From Bradyrhizobium jicamae (GTDB taxonomy: Bacteria > Pseudomonadota > Alphaproteobacteria > Rhizobiales > Xanthobacteraceae), in NCBI RefSeq assembly GCF_001440395.1, contig NZ_LLXZ01000183.1:30506-73251 (forward strand): DNA of 42,746 nucleotides, in the 5' to 3' direction. Under the pieces are notes generated by a model. It saw nothing but the letters and a program-made list of their open reading frames with translations, made no database searches and was not told the origin of the DNA. Shown one piece after another: positions 23,730 through 32,127 of this stretch. Each line of letters starts with the position of its first letter. Positions within the stretch are counted from its first letter, which is position 1. Position numbers and translations under genes: made by a program.

Positions 23730-24824
23730 ATGGCAGCAATTTCACTGAGCAAGCTCAACAAGCATTATGGCTCGCTGTTCCACGCCGTGAAGGACGTCGA
23801 TCTCGAGATTGCCGACAAGGAGTTCGTGGCGCTGGTCGGCCCGTCCGGCTGCGGCAAGTCGACGACGCTGCGGATGATCGCGGGGCTGGAGGACATCACC
23901 AGCGGTGATATCCGCATCGGCAACAAGGTCGTCAATCACCTGCCGCCGCGCGACCGCGACGTCGCCATGGTGTTCCAGAACTACGCGCTCTACCAGCACA
24001 TGAGCGTCTACGACAATCTGGCGTTCGGCCTGCGCAACAAGAAGACGCCGGAAGCCGAGATCAAGACGGCGATCGACCGCGCCGCCGGCATGCTCGGGCT
24101 GCACGATCTGCTGCAGCGCAAGCCGAAGCAGCTCTCGGGCGGTCAGCAGCAGCGCGTCGCGCTCGGCCGCTGCATCGTTCGCAACCCGCAGGTGTTCTTG
24201 TTCGACGAGCCGCTGTCCAATCTCGATGCCAAGCTGCGCGCCCAGATGCGGATCGAGATCAAGCGCCTGCATGCGGAGATCCCGACCACCTCGGTGTTCG
24301 TGACCCACGACCAGGTCGAGGCAATGACGCTGGGTGACCGTGTCGTCATCATGCGCGACGGTCGCATTCAGCAGATCGGCACGCCGCTGCAGGTCTATGG
24401 CAAGCCCGCCAACAAGTTCGTGGCCGGCTTCATCGGCGCGCCCGCGATGAATTTCATCGACGTCACCGTGCGCAGCGCGGCGGGCGTGACATCGGTCGAG
24501 GCGGAGGGGCTGCGGCTCACGATCGGGCCCGCGGACGCGGCCGCGCTCGCGATCCACAGCGGCCGCCGCGTGATCATGGGCATGCGACCGGAGCACCTCA
24601 CGCTCGGCAGCGGCGCCCCCGGCCTTGGCTTCGATGCCCACGTCGAGGTCGTCGAGCAACTCGGTTCGGAAATCCTGCTGGAGACGCGGGTCGGCGGCGC
24701 CACTATCACTGTTGCCCGTGTGCCCGCGGAAAGTACCGTTGCGCGCGGCGATCAGGTCCGCCTGTCGGCGCAGGCCGGCCGCCTGCATTTCTTCGATCCG
24801 GAAACGGAGCTCCCGATTTCCTGA
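23730..24824 (+). CDS. ABC transporter ATPase (UgpC/MalK class)
   Basis: A 364-residue ATPase: Walker A GPSGCGKST (about 37-45), Q-loop QNYALY, signature LSGGQQQR, Walker B VFLFDEP and the H-loop HD in VFVTHDQ. The C-terminal ~130 residues form the TOBE/OB regulatory domain typical of MalK/UgpC (GMRPEHLTLG). The start MAAISLSKL follows GAGG; the longer open frame overlaps the binding-protein gene. It powers the importer. ATPases of this class are sometimes shared by several sugar systems. Confidence 0.93.
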   Translation: MAAISLSKLNKHYGSLFHAVKDVDLEIADKEFVALVGPSGCGKSTTLRMIAGLEDITSGDIRIGNKVVNHLPPRDRDVAMVFQNYALYQHMSVYDNLAFGLRNKKTPEAEIKTAIDRAAGMLGLHDLLQRKPKQLSGGQQQRVALGRCIVRNPQVFLFDEPLSNLDAKLRAQMRIEIKRLHAEIPTTSVFVTHDQVEAMTLGDRVVIMRDGRIQQIGTPLQVYGKPANKFVAGFIGAPAMNFIDVTVRSAAGVTSVEAEGLRLTIGPADAAALAIHSGRRVIMGMRPEHLTLGSGAPGLGFDAHVEVVEQLGSEILLETRVGGATITVARVPAESTVARGDQVRLSAQAGRLHFFDPETELPIS

Positions 24825-24831
24825 GTGAAAT

Positions 24832-24861
24832 CAGGCCGAAGCATTCTATTTCGGCCGCCTG
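24832..24861 (+). terminator. Hairpin after the ABC operon
   Basis: CAGGCCGAA and TTCGGCCGCCTG can pair (one bulged base) directly after the ATPase stop. There is no clear T-run, so the terminator call is tentative. Confidence 0.4.
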
Positions 24862-24935
24862 AGTTCCGGGTTCCAAAAAAATGGAACCAATCCGACCCTT
24901 GTGCATTGTCGGCCCGGCCATAAAACAGGTGGGGC

Positions 24936-25160
24936 ATGCTGGTCGAACGCGGGTTGCAGGTCATGAATGTCGAGGTGGTGGGCGAGGCCTATGCCATCGC
25001 TTCGAACTACCTCCGCAAGACCGGCGCCATCGCCGACAGCTTCGCCACCGACGAGCGGCTGCTCGAAATCATCGTCAAGATGTTCCGGCAAGGCGAATTC
25101 AACCGGATCAGGCTCGCCAACAGGGCAATCGCCAAATTCGAAGCCAGCGTACCGGCCTGA
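24936..25160 (+). CDS. Small helical hypothetical protein
   Basis: A 74-residue soluble protein, predicted all-helical and charged (NYLRKTGAIADSF, LLEIIVKMFRQGEFNRIRLAN). GGTGGGG precedes the first ATG; a second ATG nine codons later is possible. No family recognised. It lies 32 bases before another small protein of like size, suggesting a two-gene unit. Confidence 0.6.
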   Translation: MLVERGLQVMNVEVVGEAYAIASNYLRKTGAIADSFATDERLLEIIVKMFRQGEFNRIRLANRAIAKFEASVPA

Positions 25161-25192
25161 CCGCAACAGTGTCATCCCCACAGGAGAATTCC

Positions 25193-25414
25193 ATGGAAGC
25201 CGCGATCGACCGCATCATGCAGACCTATGATCTGCTTTTGAACTGCACGGCTGCGGCCAGCGACGAGGCGCGCGCCAAGGTGACGGCCTATCTCACCACG
25301 CTGGTCGAGGCCGGCGAAAAGGACCCGCACCGGCTGACCGTGTGCGGGCTGACTTACCTGCGTCAGCTCGACGGCAGCAACGATCCGGTGAAGGCAGGAT
25401 ATACGGGGCTATAG
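25193..25414 (+). CDS. Small helical hypothetical protein
   Basis: A 73-residue protein with an AGGAGAATTCC ribosome site just before the ATG, which decides the start within a longer open frame. It is predicted helical (IDRIMQTYDLLLNC, EARAKVTAYLTTLVEAG) and ends in LTYLRQLDGSNDPVKAGYTGL. It has two cysteines (about 19 and 51). No known family recognised; its good ribosome site and codon use argue that it is real. Confidence 0.65.
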   Translation: MEAAIDRIMQTYDLLLNCTAAASDEARAKVTAYLTTLVEAGEKDPHRLTVCGLTYLRQLDGSNDPVKAGYTGL

Positions 25415-25515
25415 AGGGATCCGATCGGCGCAGCAGGAAGCACAACCTCGCGGAGAAAGCTTGCTGCCCCGCGTGCGCCGCCATAGATTCCGGGCTCTGA
25501 TCGACGGAGGCTGCC

Positions 25516-25872
25516 ATGACCTCTCTCACCCGTCGCCTATTCTTGTCGCTTGCGGCAGCGCTCGTGCCGGCTTCCGCTATCGCCCATCACGGCTGGGGCG
25601 GGTACGATACGTCAAAATCGTTCACCGTCACCGGCAAGATCCTGAAATCGACCTTCGAGAATCCGCATTGCGAGATCGAGATGGAGGTTGACGGCAAGCA
25701 CTGGCACTTCGTCCTGGCGCCGCCATCGCGAATGCAGGCGCGGGGCGCAACCGCAGACCTGATCGCACCCGGCAAGACCTGCACCGTGTTCGGCTATCCT
25801 CACACCAGCAAGCCGGACGAGGCGCGGATCGAATATATCGTGCTCGACGGCAAGCGCATCGAGTTGCGGTAG
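25516..25872 (+). CDS. DUF6152-like exported protein
   Basis: A 118-residue precursor with a leader TRRLFLSLAAALVPASAIA (residues 5-23), Tat-like in its Arg pair. The mature start HHGWGGYD followed by FTVTGKI and ENPHCEIEMEV gives a small beta-rich domain with His and Cys residues, matching what I know of the DUF6152 family, often found next to membrane proteins such as the following gene. It begins eight bases before the next gene ends its spacer, so the two are likely one transcript. Function is unknown; metal binding through the N-terminal HH is a guess. Confidence 0.7.
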   Translation: MTSLTRRLFLSLAAALVPASAIAHHGWGGYDTSKSFTVTGKILKSTFENPHCEIEMEVDGKHWHFVLAPPSRMQARGATADLIAPGKTCTVFGYPHTSKPDEARIEYIVLDGKRIELR

Positions 25873-25879
25873 GCCGCGC

Positions 25880-26368
25880 GTGGAACAGCAGCCGGCCGCA
25901 TCGATCTTCCTGTCGCTGCAGGAAAGCGCGCTGGGGCACACGATGCGCGCTTCGCCCGCGCTTTATCCCGCGGTCGAGATTTTGCACATCATCGGCTTTG
26001 TGGTGCTGGTCGGATCGATCCTGGCGCTCGATCTGAGGCTGCTCGGGCTCGGACGCGCGATTGCGATCCAGCCGATGGCGCAACTGCTGTTGCCGGTGTC
26101 ACGCGTGGGCTTTCTGCTCGCGATCAGCATGGGGTTTCTGCTGTTCAGCGCCGATGCCTCGCATGTCGTGAAAAATCCGGCGTTCCAGGCCAAGGCGCTG
26201 CTGATTGCGGCGGCGCTGGTCAACATCGTGATCGCGCATGCGATCCCATGGCGCGATGCCAGTCGCTGGGGCGACAAGGCGTCCAGCGGCGCCAAAGCGA
26301 CGGCGCTGCTATCGATCGTGCTGTGGCTCGGCGTTATCTGTGCGGGTCGCCTGATTGCGTACTTCTAG
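25880..26368 (+). CDS. Four-helix membrane protein (DUF6644-like)
   Basis: A 162-residue protein with four hydrophobic helices (about 32-55, 68-90, 103-123 and 138-158). The segment VEILHIIGFVVLVGSILALDL has an in-membrane His, and a second HVVKNP loop follows helix two, a pattern reminiscent of small heme or copper membrane proteins. Start is GTG, seven bases after the DUF6152-like stop; a later ATG at 25941 is an alternative. Family name is given with moderate confidence. Confidence 0.65.
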   Translation: MEQQPAASIFLSLQESALGHTMRASPALYPAVEILHIIGFVVLVGSILALDLRLLGLGRAIAIQPMAQLLLPVSRVGFLLAISMGFLLFSADASHVVKNPAFQAKALLIAAALVNIVIAHAIPWRDASRWGDKASSGAKATALLSIVLWLGVICAGRLIAYF

Positions 26369-26378
26369 CGAGGTGGCC

Positions 26379-26945
26379 ATGTCCTTTATTCGCTTCGCCA
26401 TCTTCGTACTCCTGCTCGCGGCGGCGGAGGTCGCCACAGCCGACGAGTCCGCCAAGGCCTGGAACGCACTGCGCGCCGGCGGGCATGTTGCGCTGATGCG
26501 CCATGCCGACGCACCGGGAGGGTTCGGCGATCCGCCTGGCTTCCGGGTCGAGGATTGCGCCACCCAGCGCAATCTCAGCGCCAAGGGCAGGGCGGACGCG
26601 GAAAAGATCGGCGCGCGGCTCAAGCGGGAAGGGATCGCGTTCGAAAAGGTCCTGAGTTCGCCATGGTGTCGATGCGTCGACACCGGCAAGTTGATGAACC
26701 TCGGCACGGTCGAGACCGAGGCGACGTTCGGCAATGTCGTGGTGCTGCGCGATCAAAGGGAGACGCTGACCGCGGGAGGGCGTGCGCTCATCGCCAAATG
26801 GACGGCCGACGGAAACCTGCTCGTCGTGACCCACGGCGCGAACATCTCGGCGCTCACCGGCGTCTCGCCCGCCAGCGGCGAGATCGTCGTCGTCAAAGGC
26901 GGCAGCGACCGCGCCGAGCCGGTCGGGCGCCTGCTTCTCGATTGA
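26379..26945 (+). CDS. Secreted histidine phosphatase-superfamily protein
   Basis: A 188-residue precursor with a signal peptide (cleavage near ATA-DES, about residue 22). The catalytic RHG-type motif appears as LMRHADAP (His about 39), and the second His lies in VVTHGANI. Conserved SSPWCRC follows at the expected distance. These proteins are branch-2-like or SixA-like phosphatases in the periplasm; substrate unknown. The ATG at 26379 follows GCGAGGTGG and leaves a proper signal peptide. Confidence 0.8.
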   Translation: MSFIRFAIFVLLLAAAEVATADESAKAWNALRAGGHVALMRHADAPGGFGDPPGFRVEDCATQRNLSAKGRADAEKIGARLKREGIAFEKVLSSPWCRCVDTGKLMNLGTVETEATFGNVVVLRDQRETLTAGGRALIAKWTADGNLLVVTHGANISALTGVSPASGEIVVVKGGSDRAEPVGRLLLD

Positions 26946-26957
26946 GCGCGGGTTCGA

Positions 26958-27209
26958 TTATCGCGCTTCCGCCCGCGCGTCCCTGTTGCGATAGCGGTTC
27001 CAGTTGGCGATCACGGCCTCGTATCTCACAGCCTTCGCTGCAGTCTGGAGGGGCGCGCCTTGTCCTTGCGTCCCCTGGGTGCTCGTATCGGGAAAGACGA
27101 TAAAGTATCCGAGCAGGCCGACGACCATCGTGCCGTAGATGAGGAAGGCCGTCATCAGCACGTGCCGGGTCTTGGCCTTGCGTTCGTTCGGTGGGAATGA
27201 GCTAGCCAT
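26958..27209 (-). CDS. Small single-pass membrane protein, unknown
   Basis: An 83-residue protein with one membrane helix (about 17-40) after a short charged N-terminus, then a Gly/Gln-rich linker and a basic tail. No family recognised. Convergent with the phosphatase gene, 12 bases away. The ribosome site is weak, so it could be a chance frame, although a clean single hydrophobic helix argues for a gene. Confidence 0.5.
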   Translation of the reverse strand: MASSFPPNERKAKTRHVLMTAFLIYGTMVVGLLGYFIVFPDTSTQGTQGQGAPLQTAAKAVRYEAVIANWNRYRNRDARAEAR

Positions 27210-27308
27210 CTTGGAAAATCCATCTGTCAGCCCCCGATCGGTTATAGGCGCAGTCGAAGCGCCAGCATGTGATCTGGTTCACGCAAGGGCCGGCGAAACG
27301 GCGTGGTG

Positions 27309-27437
27309 ACCGTAGGATGGGTGGAGCGCAGCGAAACCCATCACGACATGCGCAGTCTTGGTGGCATTGATGGGTATCGCGGAGTTTATCATCGGGCCGG
27401 CCGAAGGCCGGACCCGTTGGCTCCACCCATCCTACGG
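27309..27437. repeat. Mobile-looking inverted-repeat element (129 bases)
   Basis: Perfect 18-base inverted ends, CCGTAGGATGGGTGGAGC (27309-27326) and its complement (27420-27437). The inside carries CGCAGCGAAACCCATC and GATGGGT as nested pairs and GGCCGGCCGAAGGCCGG. It has no gene. This looks like a MITE/REP-type element widespread in proteobacterial spacers. A fragment of the GTCATTGCGA family follows at 27438-27470. The rest of the gap 27210-27508 is unassigned. Confidence 0.75.
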
Positions 27438-27508
27438 TCTGCGATTGCTTCACTTCGCTTGCAATGACAATCTCAAGCGAACCGCACCAACAACAAACAG
27501 GAAACCCC

Positions 27509-28133
27509 ATGCTCACACTCCACCATCTCAACGATTCCCGCTCGCAGCGGATCCTGTGGCTGCTGGAAAGAGCTCGGGCTTCCGCACGAGATCAAGCGCT
27601 ATCAGCGCAACGCCGAGACCCGGCTCGCACCGCCGGAGTTGAAAGCGGTTCACCCGCTCGGCAAATCGCCTGTCATCACCGACGGCGACGCCACGATCGC
27701 CGAATCCGGTGCCATCGTCGATCACATCATCCGCCGCTACGGCAAGGGCGCGATGATGCCGGCGCCCGGCAGCGCCGACTTTGAGGCCTACAATGAGTGG
27801 CTGCATTATTCCGAAGGCTCGGCGATGCTGCCGCTGATGCTGAACCTCTATGTCGGCCGGCTGAAGGAGGCGGGCGCGCCCCTGCATCCGCGCATCGACA
27901 GCGAACTCGCGAACCACCTCGGCTATGTCGACGGTGCGCTGAAGGGGCGGGAGTTCTTCGTCGGCCCGTCGCTGACCGGCGCCGACATCCAGATGAGCTT
28001 CGTCGGCGAGATGGCCAAAGTGTTCGACAAGCTCGGCCCCTATCCGAACCTCGCCGCCTGGCTGGCGCGCATGCACGCCCGCCCGGCGTTCCAGCGCTCG
28101 GTCGCCGAGGGCGGGCCGTACCGGTTTGCGTGA
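27509..28133 (+). pseudogene. Glutathione S-transferase gene with a +1 frameshift
   Basis: The protein starts MLTLHHLNDSRSQRILWLLE, the thioredoxin-like N-terminal of a GST, in one frame. After GGAAAG at 27565-27570 the expected continuation (EELGLPHEIKRYQRN...) is found one base out of frame and then runs on through ESGAIVDHI (the glutathione gamma-Glu site) and the all-helical C-terminal domain to 28133. Removing one A from the AAA at 27567-27569 restores a ~207-residue GST. A gene this well kept suggests a recent mutation or a sequencing error. CAGGAAA precedes the ATG. Confidence 0.85.
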
Positions 28134-28144
28134 GGAAGCTGGCG

Positions 28145-28178
28145 GTCATTCCGGGTTCGCTTCGCGCCCCGGAATGAC
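28145..28178. repeat. Short palindrome (GTCATTCCGGG family)
   Basis: GTCATTCCGGG and CCCGGAATGAC pair across a 12-base loop, 11 bases after the GST stop. The same arms bound the larger element at 31944-32048. It may act as a transcript end. No T-run. Confidence 0.75.
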
Positions 28179-28383
28179 GGTTGCGGGGGTTCAAGGCGCC
28201 CGGGCGGGGTCCCCCTTGGAACCCTTACATCCCCACCATATCTGGCATAAATACCAGCGGGATACCGCAAATGCTTGGCCATTCCGGCCCGGATGTGGTA
28301 TCTCGCAGGCGCTTCTTTCGACCGCCACACCAGACCGCCCGCTACGCCCCTAAGGGCCTGCGGCGGTGGAGATATTCCGCCCA

Positions 28384-29682
28384 ATGACCAGCGCCAAGAC
28401 CGCCTCCGCGCCCGACTCGTTCTTCACGGCCAGCGTTGCCCAGGCCGACCCGGAAATCGCCGCCGCGATCAAGGGCGAACTCGGCCGTCAGCGCCATGAG
28501 ATCGAGCTGATCGCCTCCGAAAACATCGTCAGCCGGGCCGTGCTGGAAGCGCAGGGTTCGGTGATGACCAACAAATACGCGGAAGGCTATCCGGGCGCGC
28601 GGTACTATGGCGGTTGCGAATGGGTCGATGTTGCCGAGACGCTGGCGATCGAGCGCGCCAAGAAGCTGTTCGGCGCGCAGTTCGCCAACGTCCAGCCGAA
28701 CTCCGGCAGCCAGATGAACCAGGCGGCGTTTCTGGCGCTGCTGCAGCCCGGCGACACCTTCATGGGCCTCGATCTCGCCGCCGGCGGCCATCTGACCCAC
28801 GGCTCGCCGGTCAACATGTCCGGCAAGTGGTTCAAGGCTTCGCACTACACGGTGCGGCGCGAGGACCAGATCATCGACATGGACGCGGTGGCCAAGCAGG
28901 CCGAGCAGGTGAAGCCGAAGCTGATCATCGCAGGCGGATCGGCCTATTCGCGCGCATGGGACTTCAAGCGCTTCCGCGAGATCGCGGACTCTGTCGGCGC
29001 CTATCTCCTGGTCGACATGGCGCATTTCGCCGGCCTCGTCGCCGGCGGTGTCCATGCCTCGCCGGTGCCGCATGCCCACGTCACCACCACCACCACGCAT
29101 AAATCGTTGCGCGGCCCGCGCGGCGGCCTGATCCTGTGCAACGACGAGGCGATCGCCAAGAAGCTGAATTCGGCGATCTTCCCGGGCCTGCAGGGTGGTC
29201 CCCTGATGCATGTCATCGCCGCCAAGGCAGTGGCGTTCGCCGAGGCGCTGCGGCCGGACTTCAAGGTCTACGCCAAGAACGTCGTCGAAAACGCCAAGGC
29301 GCTGGCGGAAACGCTGCGCGGCCACGGCCTCGATATCGTTTCCGGCGGCACCGACAACCATCTGATGCTCGTCGACCTCAGGCCGAAGGGCCTGAAGGGC
29401 AACGTCTCGGAAAAGGCGCTGGTGCGCGCTGCCATCACCTGCAACAAGAACGGTATTCCGTTCGATCCCGAAAAGCCGTTCGTCACCTCCGGCCTGCGTC
29501 TCGGCACGCCGGCGGCGACCACGCGCGGTTTTGGCGTAGCCGAATTCAAGCAGGTCGGCGGCATGATCGCCGAAGTGCTCAACGCGCTGGCGCAGTCTGA
29601 AGACGGCAAGGCGCCGCTGGTGGAAGCCGCCATCAAGGAACGCGTGAAGGCACTCACCGACCGCTTCCCGATCTATCAGTAA
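28384..29682 (+). CDS. glyA: Serine hydroxymethyltransferase
   Basis: A 432-residue PLP enzyme converting serine and tetrahydrofolate to glycine and 5,10-methylene-tetrahydrofolate. Signatures: HEIELIASENIVS near the N-terminus, VDMAHFAGLVAGG, and the PLP lysine in TTTTHKSLRGPRGG (about residue 238-251). The ATG at 28384 is preceded by GGTGGAG; an in-frame GTG six codons earlier is an alternative. It leads a run of housekeeping genes that continues with nrdR 13 bases later. Confidence 0.97.
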   Translation: MTSAKTASAPDSFFTASVAQADPEIAAAIKGELGRQRHEIELIASENIVSRAVLEAQGSVMTNKYAEGYPGARYYGGCEWVDVAETLAIERAKKLFGAQFANVQPNSGSQMNQAAFLALLQPGDTFMGLDLAAGGHLTHGSPVNMSGKWFKASHYTVRREDQIIDMDAVAKQAEQVKPKLIIAGGSAYSRAWDFKRFREIADSVGAYLLVDMAHFAGLVAGGVHASPVPHAHVTTTTTHKSLRGPRGGLILCNDEAIAKKLNSAIFPGLQGGPLMHVIAAKAVAFAEALRPDFKVYAKNVVENAKALAETLRGHGLDIVSGGTDNHLMLVDLRPKGLKGNVSEKALVRAAITCNKNGIPFDPEKPFVTSGLRLGTPAATTRGFGVAEFKQVGGMIAEVLNALAQSEDGKAPLVEAAIKERVKALTDRFPIYQ

Positions 29683-29695
29683 AGGACGCGAGTGG

Positions 29696-30178
29696 ATGCG
29701 CTGTCCGAGCTGCAACAGTCTCGATACACAGGTGAAGGATTCGCGGCCGACCGAGGATTCGGCCGTGATCCGGCGACGGCGGGTGTGCATCGCCTGCAAC
29801 TTTCGTTTCACCACCTTCGAGCGGGTGCAGTTGCGCGAGTTGACGGTCATCAAGCGCAACGGCCGCCGGGTGCCGTTCGACCGCGACAAGCTGGTCCGCT
29901 CGCTGCAGATCAGTCTGCGCAAGCGCCCGGTCGACCCTGAAAGGGTCGAGAAGATGGTTTCCGCCATCGTGCGCGAGCTCGAAAGCGGCGGCGAGGCGGA
30001 AGTCTCCTCGGAGGCGATCGGCGAGATCGTGATGGAGCATCTGCGTCAGCTCGACGACGTCGCCTATGTGCGCTTCGCCTCCGTCTACCGCAATTTCCGC
30101 GAGGCCAAGGATTTCGAGACCGTGCTCGGCGAACTCACCGGCGAAGACGACGCGCGGGTCGCCACGTTACGCAAATGA
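29696..30178 (+). CDS. nrdR: Transcriptional repressor NrdR
   Basis: A 160-residue regulator of ribonucleotide reductase genes. Residues 1-46 form the zinc ribbon (Cys3, Cys6, Cys31, Cys34) and about 49-139 the ATP-cone (VIKRNGRRVPFDRDKL) that senses ATP/dATP. It binds NrdR boxes as an oligomer. Located between glyA and ribD, the usual alphaproteobacterial setting, and overlaps ribD by four bases (ATGA). No nrd genes lie in this window. Confidence 0.96.
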   Translation: MRCPSCNSLDTQVKDSRPTEDSAVIRRRRVCIACNFRFTTFERVQLRELTVIKRNGRRVPFDRDKLVRSLQISLRKRPVDPERVEKMVSAIVRELESGGEAEVSSEAIGEIVMEHLRQLDDVAYVRFASVYRNFREAKDFETVLGELTGEDDARVATLRK

Positions 30179-31326
30179 TCTTCCGCATTCTGGAAGACCA
30201 GTACGGGCAGAAACTCAGGGAGACCAAAGCCGCGGACCAGCGCTTCATGCAGCTTGCGCTTTCGCTCGGCCGTCGCGGGCTGGGGCGGACCTGGCCGAAC
30301 CCGGCCGTTGGCGCGATCGTGGTGAAGGACGGCGTCATCGTCGGCCGCGGCTGGACCCAACCCGGCGGCCGGCCGCATGCCGAGCCCGAGGCGTTGAAGC
30401 GCGCCGGCGAGGCCGCGCGCGGCGCCACGCTCTATGTGACGCTCGAACCATGCTCCCATTTCGGCAAATCGCCGCCCTGTGTCGACGCCGTGATCGCCTC
30501 CGGCATCGCGCGCGTGGTCTCGGCGATCGAGGACCCCAATCCCGAAGTGGCCGGGCAGGGGCACGCAAAACTTCGGGCCGCCGGGATATCAGTCGATGTC
30601 GGCCTCGGCGCTGAGGAAGCCGCACGCGACCACGCCGGACACTTCCGCCGCATCCGCGACAAGCGCCCGCATGTAATCCTCAAACTCGCCGTCTCGGCGG
30701 ACGACAAGATAGGTGCCGCCGGCCACAAGCCGGTCGCGATCACCGGTGAGGCAGCGAAGGCACGCGTGCATCTGTTGCGCGCACAATGCGATGCCATCCT
30801 GGTTGGGATCGGCACCGTGCTGGCGGACGATCCGCTGCTGACCTGCCGATTGCCCGGGATGGAAGGCGTTTCGCCGGTGCGGGTGGTGCTGGATCGTGCG
30901 CTGCGGCTGCCCGGCACCAGCAAGCTGGTTCAGTCCGCACGGCAGACGCCGCTCTGGGTGATGACCTCCGATTTCGCCGACGCCCCTGCGGCCATGAAGC
31001 TCGGCGCCGCTAGTGCGCAGGTGGTGCGCGTCGCCGCCTCCGCCAAACCGCCCGGACTGGACTTGCCGGCGGTCCTGTGCGCGCTGTCGGAAAAGGGCAT
31101 CACGCGGCTGATGGTGGAGGGCGGATCGCGGGTCGCATCCTCCTTTGTCGCCGCAGGCTTGGTCGATGAAATCTGGCTGTTGCGAGGCCCTGACAAGATC
31201 GGCGCTGACGGTATTCCCGCGCTGGGCGCATTGCCGCTCTCGGCAATCACCGGGTCGCCCGCGTTCAAGACACGTGCTAGCGAACCACTCGGCCAAGACA
31301 CTCTCACTGTTTACGAGCGCGTTTAA
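30175..31326 (+). CDS. ribD: Bifunctional riboflavin biosynthesis deaminase/reductase
   Basis: A 383-residue enzyme for two steps of riboflavin synthesis. The deaminase domain (about 22-145) has the zinc motifs His68-Ala-Glu70 and Cys93...Cys102 in EPCSHFGKSPPC. The reductase domain (about 165-375) carries the NADPH-binding region and VEGGSRVASSF. The ATG overlaps nrdR. The stop overlaps the ribE start by one base, so expression is coupled. No FMN riboswitch was seen upstream. Confidence 0.96.
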   Translation: MIFRILEDQYGQKLRETKAADQRFMQLALSLGRRGLGRTWPNPAVGAIVVKDGVIVGRGWTQPGGRPHAEPEALKRAGEAARGATLYVTLEPCSHFGKSPPCVDAVIASGIARVVSAIEDPNPEVAGQGHAKLRAAGISVDVGLGAEEAARDHAGHFRRIRDKRPHVILKLAVSADDKIGAAGHKPVAITGEAAKARVHLLRAQCDAILVGIGTVLADDPLLTCRLPGMEGVSPVRVVLDRALRLPGTSKLVQSARQTPLWVMTSDFADAPAAMKLGAASAQVVRVAASAKPPGLDLPAVLCALSEKGITRLMVEGGSRVASSFVAAGLVDEIWLLRGPDKIGADGIPALGALPLSAITGSPAFKTRASEPLGQDTLTVYERV

Positions 31327-31934
31327 TGTTCACCGGAATTGTCACCGACATCGGCGAGATCACGGCCCTCACGCCAACGGCGCAGGGGCAATTGCACCGC
31401 ATGCGGATTGCCTGCCGCTACGACCAGACGACCATCGCCGACGGCGCCTCGATCGCCTGCAACGGCGTCTGCCTGACGGTAGTCGCCTCCGGCGTCGAAG
31501 GCGGCAAGACCTGGTTCGACGTCGATGCGGCCGCGGAAACGCTCGGCATGACCACGGCGAAGCATTGGGTCAAGGGCACCAAGCTCAACCTCGAGCGGGC
31601 GCTGAAGATCGGTGACGAACTCGGCGGCCATATTGTTGCGGGCCATGCCGACGGTATTGCGACCGTCGTCAGGCGTGACGATCTGCCCGATATGGCCCGG
31701 TTCGAACTGCGTACGACGCGCGAACTGGCCCGCTTCATCGCCGCCAAGGGCTCGGTGACGCTGGATGGCGTATCGCTGACCGTGAACACGGTCGAGGATG
31801 TCACATTTTCGGTGCTGATCATCCCGCATACGCTTGGCGTCACCACGCTCAGCGGCTGGGCGGCAGGCAGCGAGGTCAATATCGAGGTCGACCTGATGGC
31901 CCGCTATGCGGCGCGGCTGTCGGAAATGAAGTGA
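31326..31934 (+). CDS. ribE: Riboflavin synthase alpha subunit
   Basis: A 202-residue protein with two tandem lumazine-binding barrels: the first starts MFTGIVTDIG and the second near GHIVAGHADGIATV (about 98-112). It joins two 6,7-dimethyl-8-ribityllumazine molecules to riboflavin. The ATG overlaps the ribD TAA by one base. A palindromic element separates it from ribH, its pathway neighbour. Confidence 0.95.
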   Translation: MFTGIVTDIGEITALTPTAQGQLHRMRIACRYDQTTIADGASIACNGVCLTVVASGVEGGKTWFDVDAAAETLGMTTAKHWVKGTKLNLERALKIGDELGGHIVAGHADGIATVVRRDDLPDMARFELRTTRELARFIAAKGSVTLDGVSLTVNTVEDVTFSVLIIPHTLGVTTLSGWAAGSEVNIEVDLMARYAARLSEMK

Positions 31935-31943
31935 CGGCGCAGC

Positions 31944-32048
31944 CGTCATTCCGGGGCGATGCGTTAGCATCGAACTATGGGGCGCCCCTTGCGCCCCTGA
32001 GAATCTCGAGATTCCGGGTCTGGTCCTTCGGACCATCCCGGAATGACG
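31944..32048. repeat. Palindromic element between ribE and ribH
   Basis: Bounded by CGTCATTCCGGG (31944-31955) and CCCGGAATGACG (32037-32048), exact complements. Inner stems include GGGGCGCCCC and GGTCCTTCGGACC. It is the same arm family as 28145-28178 but with a ~80-base centre. It interrupts the rib operon, so it may affect mRNA folding there. Confidence 0.8.
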
Positions 32049-32127
32049 ACGTCTAGAGTTCGTGCTTGGCTTAGCCACCCGCGGCGACTACATAACGCGC
32101 AAGTATCAGAGTGAAACGGATTGAACG

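Noticed and set aside
27202..27531. 109-codon minus-strand frame over the inverted-repeat element
   Set aside because: Translates the repeat and the GST 5' end; such frames through palindromic spacers are chance.
31935..32127. FMN riboswitch before ribH
   Set aside because: The conserved FMN aptamer core was not found; the space is filled by a palindromic repeat.
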